A DNA stretch of 16,049 bases. It comes from RBG-16-42-24 sp964396785. Its GTDB lineage: Bacteria; Patescibacteriota; Microgenomatia; UBA8517. The notes under the pieces were generated by a model. It saw nothing but the letters and a program-made list of their open reading frames with translations. It was not told the DNA's origin and searched no databases. Both the position numbers and the translations under genes were made by a program. Below, one piece after another: positions 12,878 through 16,049 of this stretch; the stretch's first letter is position 1; every line of letters starts with the position of its first letter. The stretch spans positions 1-16,049 of the forward strand of contig CAYNFU010000015.1 of NCBI GenBank assembly GCA_964396785.1, read 5' to 3'.

Positions 12878-13795
12878 TTGAACGAACCAATGTTCACAGT
12901 CGAACAAGATAGCAAGAAAGACAACTTCGGAGTGTTTATTATTTCACCCCTTGAACAAGGGTACGGAGCCACTTTGGGAACTTCCCTTAGGCGCGTACTT
13001 TTGACTTCTCTACAGGGAGCAGCTGTAACCAGCGCCCGACTTTCCGGTGTAAAGCATCAATTCTCAACCCTAAAGGGTATGAGAGAGGACGTGGTGGAAT
13101 TTTTGTTAAATCTCAAAAAGGTAAGATTTTCATATGGTGGGGAATCTTCCGCCAAGGGAACAATTTCGGTCAAAAGTGCTGGAGAAGTTAAAGCTAAAGA
13201 CATCAAAACTCCCGCGACGGTTAAAGTTGCAAATCCGGAACTGGTTCTTGCCAACCTCGACAAAGGTGGGAAGATCGACGCCGAGATTACAATTGAGCAA
13301 GGAGTGGGATATTCTTTTGCCGAAGAGCGTGCAACTGGAGAGATAGGTTTAATTCCTCTTGATGCATCATTTTCGCCGGTAAATCGTGTCAACTACCGAG
13401 TTGAAGAGACCCGAGTGGGAAGGCTTACAAACTACGACAAATTAATTTTGGAAATAACTACCGACGGGACTATGGCGCCAAAGGACGCTTTAGTGCTTGC
13501 GGCAAAGACTTTACTTTCTTACTACGAGCAGATAGTGAGTCCCAAGAAGGTAGTTAAAACCGAGGAGACGAAAGTTGACAGCCTAGGCGTGGTAGGAAAT
13601 CTTTCTGTCGAGGAAATAGGACTTCCTACAAGAGTCGCCAATGCGCTAGTCCGAGCAGGATATGAGACGGTCGAAAATTTAGCCCGTGCAAAAAGGCCAG
13701 ACCTTATAAAGGTCAGAAACTTGGGAGAAAAATCTCTAAAGATAATTTCTCTTGCGCTCGCTGAGCGTGACGTTAAGTTCCTGCCGGAGGAGTAA
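12878..13795 (+). CDS. rpoA: DNA-directed RNA polymerase subunit alpha
   Basis: The alpha dimer is the assembly platform for beta and beta' and binds promoter DNA and activators. The 305-residue product has an N-terminal domain with SPLEQGYGATLGTSLRRVLL (23-42) and the dimer/beta-contact region around GLIPLDASFSPVNRVNYRVE (157-176, two blocks), and a complete C-terminal domain (about 240-300). Residues matching the E. coli DNA-contact set are Arg252, Asn255, Gly283, Lys285 and Ser286. Start is TTG with a perfect Shine-Dalgarno sequence. The linker between domains is short. It lies 14 bases after rpsD and 2 bases before rplQ. Confidence 0.97.
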   Translation: MNEPMFTVEQDSKKDNFGVFIISPLEQGYGATLGTSLRRVLLTSLQGAAVTSARLSGVKHQFSTLKGMREDVVEFLLNLKKVRFSYGGESSAKGTISVKSAGEVKAKDIKTPATVKVANPELVLANLDKGGKIDAEITIEQGVGYSFAEERATGEIGLIPLDASFSPVNRVNYRVEETRVGRLTNYDKLILEITTDGTMAPKDALVLAAKTLLSYYEQIVSPKKVVKTEETKVDSLGVVGNLSVEEIGLPTRVANALVRAGYETVENLARAKRPDLIKVRNLGEKSLKIISLALAERDVKFLPEE

Positions 13796-13797
13796 AA

Positions 13798-14259
13798 ATG
13801 AAAAAGAGAGTGTTTGGAAGATATCTTTCTCGTGGAGAAGGGGCAAGAAGGGCTCTATATGTTAGCCTGGTGAGGGCCCTAGTTGAACGTGGAAAAATTG
13901 AGACGTCAAAAGCCAAGGCTAAGGCGGTAATACCGGAGATTGAAAAATTGGTGACGCAAGGGTTGAAGGGTAATTGGTCAAAAATTCTTTCTTTTTTTGG
14001 AAATGACAGAAAAATAACTCGTGAACTTTCCGACCTGGTTCGTCAATTTAACAGAAAAAGCGGTTTTATTAGACTTATAAATCTTTCGAAAAGAACGGGA
14101 GATCAAGCCGCGATGGTTAGGATTGAGTGGGTCGATAAAATAGTGACGGAAGCGAAAGAGCCGGGTGATAAGAAAAAGTTGGAAGTAAAAACCAAGGCAA
14201 AAGGTGAAACCCGACCGAGAAAAACCGCAAAGAGAAAAGTAGCGAAACAACTAAAATGA
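13798..14259 (+). CDS. rplQ: 50S ribosomal protein L17 (bL17), long basic tail
   Basis: L17 lies at the tunnel-exit side of the 50S subunit. Family features are KRVFGRYLSRGEGARRAL (3-20), GKIETSKAKAKAVIPEIEKLV (32-52), the region FIRLINLSKRTGDQAAMVRI (90-109) and the end of the core at IEWV (109-112). The usual MRHR start is MKKR here. After the core is a 40-residue Lys/Arg/Thr-rich tail, making 153 residues against about 115-130 usually. GGAGG (13786-13790) precedes the ATG by 7 bases. Order rpoA-rplQ is standard. Its TGA overlaps the rplM ATG. Confidence 0.94.
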   Translation: MKKRVFGRYLSRGEGARRALYVSLVRALVERGKIETSKAKAKAVIPEIEKLVTQGLKGNWSKILSFFGNDRKITRELSDLVRQFNRKSGFIRLINLSKRTGDQAAMVRIEWVDKIVTEAKEPGDKKKLEVKTKAKGETRPRKTAKRKVAKQLK

Positions 14260-14684
14260 AAACTTACCATACAAAAGCTAAAGAAATAGTAAGGTCTTGG
14301 AACTTACTTGACGCCAAGGGTGAGATTTTGGGTCGCCTTGCAACTAAAGCGGCGAGTATGCTTATGGGGAAACACAAAGTTACTTACTCCGCACACGTAG
14401 ATATTGGCGACTATGTTGTAATTGTCAATTCCGAAAAGATTAAGCTTAGCGGAAAAAAGACCTCACAAAAAGTTTATAGAAGTCATTCAGGATACCCCGG
14501 AGGATTTAAGGAGGTAAGCTACGCCAAGCTCTCTAAGGAGAGCCCCGCCAAGGTGATAGAACTTGCAATTTCTGGTATGCTTCCGGGAAACCGCCTTAAA
14601 AGGGCAAGACTTGAAAGGTTAAAGGTTTTAGTCGGAGAAAGAAATCCCTACGAGGACAAATTTAAGGAGAATGGTAAAAATTAA
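14256..14684 (+). CDS. rplM: 50S ribosomal protein L13 (uL13)
   Basis: L13 is an early 50S assembly protein. The 142-residue product is full length and shows WNLLDAKGEILGRLATKAAS (15-34), the segment DIGDYVVIVNSEKIKLSGKK (49-68), HSGYPGGFKEV (77-87), and GMLPGNRLKRARLERLKV (107-124). The usual NPYED-type C-terminal segment (HPH in many species) is GERNPYEDKF. It begins in an ATGA overlap with rplQ and overlaps rpsI by 14 bases. The rplM-rpsI pair is a conserved unit, joined here directly to the alpha cluster. Confidence 0.96.
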   Translation: MKTYHTKAKEIVRSWNLLDAKGEILGRLATKAASMLMGKHKVTYSAHVDIGDYVVIVNSEKIKLSGKKTSQKVYRSHSGYPGGFKEVSYAKLSKESPAKVIELAISGMLPGNRLKRARLERLKVLVGERNPYEDKFKENGKN

Positions 14685-15078
14685 AAAAGAGAATTATATT
14701 TATGCAGCGGGAAAGCGAAAAACCGCCTCAGCCCGAGTAAGGCTTTTTAAAGGTACTGGGGAAACTCAAGTCAATGGGATTTCCATAGCCGAATATTTTC
14801 CGGGAGATGTACTAAAATCCATTTGGCAGAAACCCTTTGAACTTACCGAGACCTGGGGGAAATATTATGCAACAGCCAAGGTCGCCGGCGGCGGCAAAAG
14901 TGGACAGGTTGAGGCATTTGCCAATGGCCTGGCCAAGGCTTTGATACTCTCTTCAGAGGATTTTAAAACTCCGCTAAAAAAAGCAGGGCTTCTAACTCGG
15001 GACGCAAGGGAAAGACAAAGAAGAATGGTTGGAACCGGCGGAAAAGCAAGGCGAGCCAAGCAGTCTCCAAAACGCTAA
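14671..15078 (+). CDS. rpsI: 30S ribosomal protein S9 (uS9)
   Basis: S9 sits in the 30S head with its C-terminal tail touching P-site tRNA. The 135-residue product has YAAGKRKTASARVRLFKGTG (11-30), VNGISIAEYFPGDV (34-47), VAGGGKSGQVEAFANGLAKAL (71-91, two blocks), and the tail GTGGKARRAKQSPKR ending in the family's Lys-Arg. ATG 14671 gives the normal length, but AGGAG (14665-14669) is only 1 base upstream, unusually close; ATT 14680 would give ordinary spacing. It overlaps rplM by 14 bases and is followed 9 bases later by a polyprenyl synthase gene. Confidence 0.95.
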   Translation: MVKIKKENYIYAAGKRKTASARVRLFKGTGETQVNGISIAEYFPGDVLKSIWQKPFELTETWGKYYATAKVAGGGKSGQVEAFANGLAKALILSSEDFKTPLKKAGLLTRDARERQRRMVGTGGKARRAKQSPKR

Positions 15079-15087
15079 AAATTTAAC

Positions 15088-16049
15088 ATGACGGCGAATG
15101 AATATCTTACGGCTTACTCCAAAGACGCTGAAAGATTTCTCAATAGTTTCTTTCTTAAAAAGAAAAGGCTTTCCAGTAAAATCGACCCTGGCCTCATTAA
15201 TATTCTTCAAGTTTTTCAAGATTATATAAAAGGAGGGAAAAAGGCCCGTGGGGCTTTAACCGTTCTTGGTTACCAAACTTGTGGGGGGAAAGATATGAAA
15301 GCGATTCTCCCCGTTTCCTGCGGAATTGAGCTTTTTCATAGTTTCCTTCTAATTCACGACGACATAATCGATAGAGATAAAAAAAGACGGGGCAAACCCA
15401 CCGTTCACACGCACTTTGCTACAAAAAGAGGCGAGCACTACGGTAATTCCAAAGCAATAATAATAGGAGACGTTGGAGCCTTTTTAGCCTACGAACTAAT
15501 TCTCTCGTCAAATTTTTCTAAAGACAGAACTCTTAAGGCGGTTACAAAACTAAATGAATTTTTATTAAAAACCGGCTACGGACAACTTTTAGATATCGAC
15601 TATGATTTTAAAAAGGATATTTCCTGGAATGACATATTGAAGGTTCGAACATATAAAACGGCTTTCTACACGATAGTTATGCCCTTAAGCGTCGGCGCAA
15701 TCCTGGCGGGGGCGGATGAAAAACTATTATCGGGAATTGAAAAGTACGGCATTCCAGTGGGGATTGCTTTCCAACTAAGTGACGATATTTTGGGGGTATT
15801 TGGGGACAGCGGAAAGACCGGGAAAAGCGCAATGTCGGATATCAAAGAAGGCAAAAAAACCTTTCTTTATGTAAAGGCCTTGGAGCTGGCCAAAGGAGAG
15901 GATAAAAAGTTTTTACAAAAATGGTATGGAGCAAAAGACGTTAATGAGTCAAAAGCTAAGAAAATTAGAGAAATCATTGAGTCTTGCGGAGCACTCATCT
16001 ATTCCCAAAATCTATCATACGACTTGGTAAAAAAAGGAAAAAGGTATGT
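15088..16049 (+). CDS. Polyprenyl diphosphate synthase, 3' end outside the window
   Basis: A trans-prenyltransferase that joins isopentenyl diphosphate to an allylic primer. The 320 codons visible have no stop, so the C-terminus is cut off. Motifs: IPP-binding GGKKARG (49-55; GGKRxRP is common), first Asp-rich motif DDIID (91-95) followed by RDKKRRGKPTVH, AIIIGDVGA (112-120), GYGQLLDID (163-171 region), YKT, and the second Asp-rich motif DDILGVFGD (232-240) followed by GKTGKSAMSDIKEGKKT. The DDILGVFGD form recalls short-chain GGPP-type enzymes of actinobacteria and archaea. Phe86, five residues before the first Asp, suggests a short product (C15-C20). ATG 15088 lacks a clear Shine-Dalgarno sequence; it is 9 bases after rpsI and probably co-transcribed. 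Confidence 0.9.
   Translation, partial: MTANEYLTAYSKDAERFLNSFFLKKKRLSSKIDPGLINILQVFQDYIKGGKKARGALTVLGYQTCGGKDMKAILPVSCGIELFHSFLLIHDDIIDRDKKRRGKPTVHTHFATKRGEHYGNSKAIIIGDVGAFLAYELILSSNFSKDRTLKAVTKLNEFLLKTGYGQLLDIDYDFKKDISWNDILKVRTYKTAFYTIVMPLSVGAILAGADEKLLSGIEKYGIPVGIAFQLSDDILGVFGDSGKTGKSAMSDIKEGKKTFLYVKALELAKGEDKKFLQKWYGAKDVNESKAKKIREIIESCGALIYSQNLSYDLVKKGKRY

Noticed and set aside
13134..13346. Second plus-strand frame inside rpoA
   Set aside because: An out-of-frame shadow within a clear rpoA sequence, with no ribosome-binding site or family match. The frame at 5150-5368 inside rplX is the same kind of artefact.
1..16049. Mobile elements, CRISPR arrays, tRNA or rRNA genes, frameshifts
   Set aside because: I looked for repeat arrays, inverted terminal repeats, transposase motifs, RNA-gene folds and broken frames. 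None was found; every gene inside the window is intact except the last, which is cut by the window edge.

Overview
The window is one long, same-strand ribosomal-protein super-operon: the S10, spc and alpha clusters fused and extended by rplM-rpsI, with 32 genes end to end on the + strand. The organism is very probably a Candidate Phyla Radiation (Patescibacteria) bacterium, perhaps of the Microgenomates side. The reasons are the absence of rpmD (L30) between rpsE and rplO (L30 loss is a reported CPR trait), near-zero intergenic space with many ATGA overlaps, weak Shine-Dalgarno use, and the order secY-adk-map-infA-rpmJ-rpsM-rpsK-rpsD-rpoA-rplQ-rplM-rpsI. TGA works as a normal stop (eight genes), so this is not a lineage with UGA recoded to glycine. 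The exact class cannot be fixed from the sequence alone.

Layout. 1-121: a non-coding leader with a TATAAT box, a small hairpin and a strong intrinsic terminator that ends only 11 bases before rplC. 122-4745: S10-type genes rplC, rplD, rplW, rplB, rpsS, rplV, rpsC, rplP, rpmC, rpsQ. 4742-11118: spc-type genes rplN, rplX, rplE, rpsN (zinc type), rpsH, rplF, rplR, rpsE, rplO, secY, then adk and map. 11121-14259: infA, rpmJ (37 codons), rpsM, rpsK, rpsD, rpoA, rplQ. 14256-15078: rplM and rpsI. 15088-16049: the first 320 codons of a polyprenyl diphosphate synthase that runs off the window end.

The genes encode structural parts of both ribosomal subunits, an initiation factor (IF1), the alpha subunit of RNA polymerase, the protein-export channel, and two housekeeping enzymes (adenylate kinase and methionine aminopeptidase). 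Overlapping stop/start junctions suggest translational coupling along the transcript. No stretch longer than about 120 bases lacks a gene, and no mobile element, CRISPR array, tRNA or rRNA was seen.

I see no new multi-gene system here. The most interesting signal is the leader: three mutually exclusive helices, one of them the terminator that every operon transcript starting upstream must cross, which looks like transcription attenuation. Secondary points are unusual protein details (shortened L2 N-terminus with an altered HPHGGG box, acidic L3 tail, altered zinc-finger spacing in Adk, EET in place of EHT in MetAP), a GTG-rich map gene, and the isoprenoid gene placed directly after rpsI.
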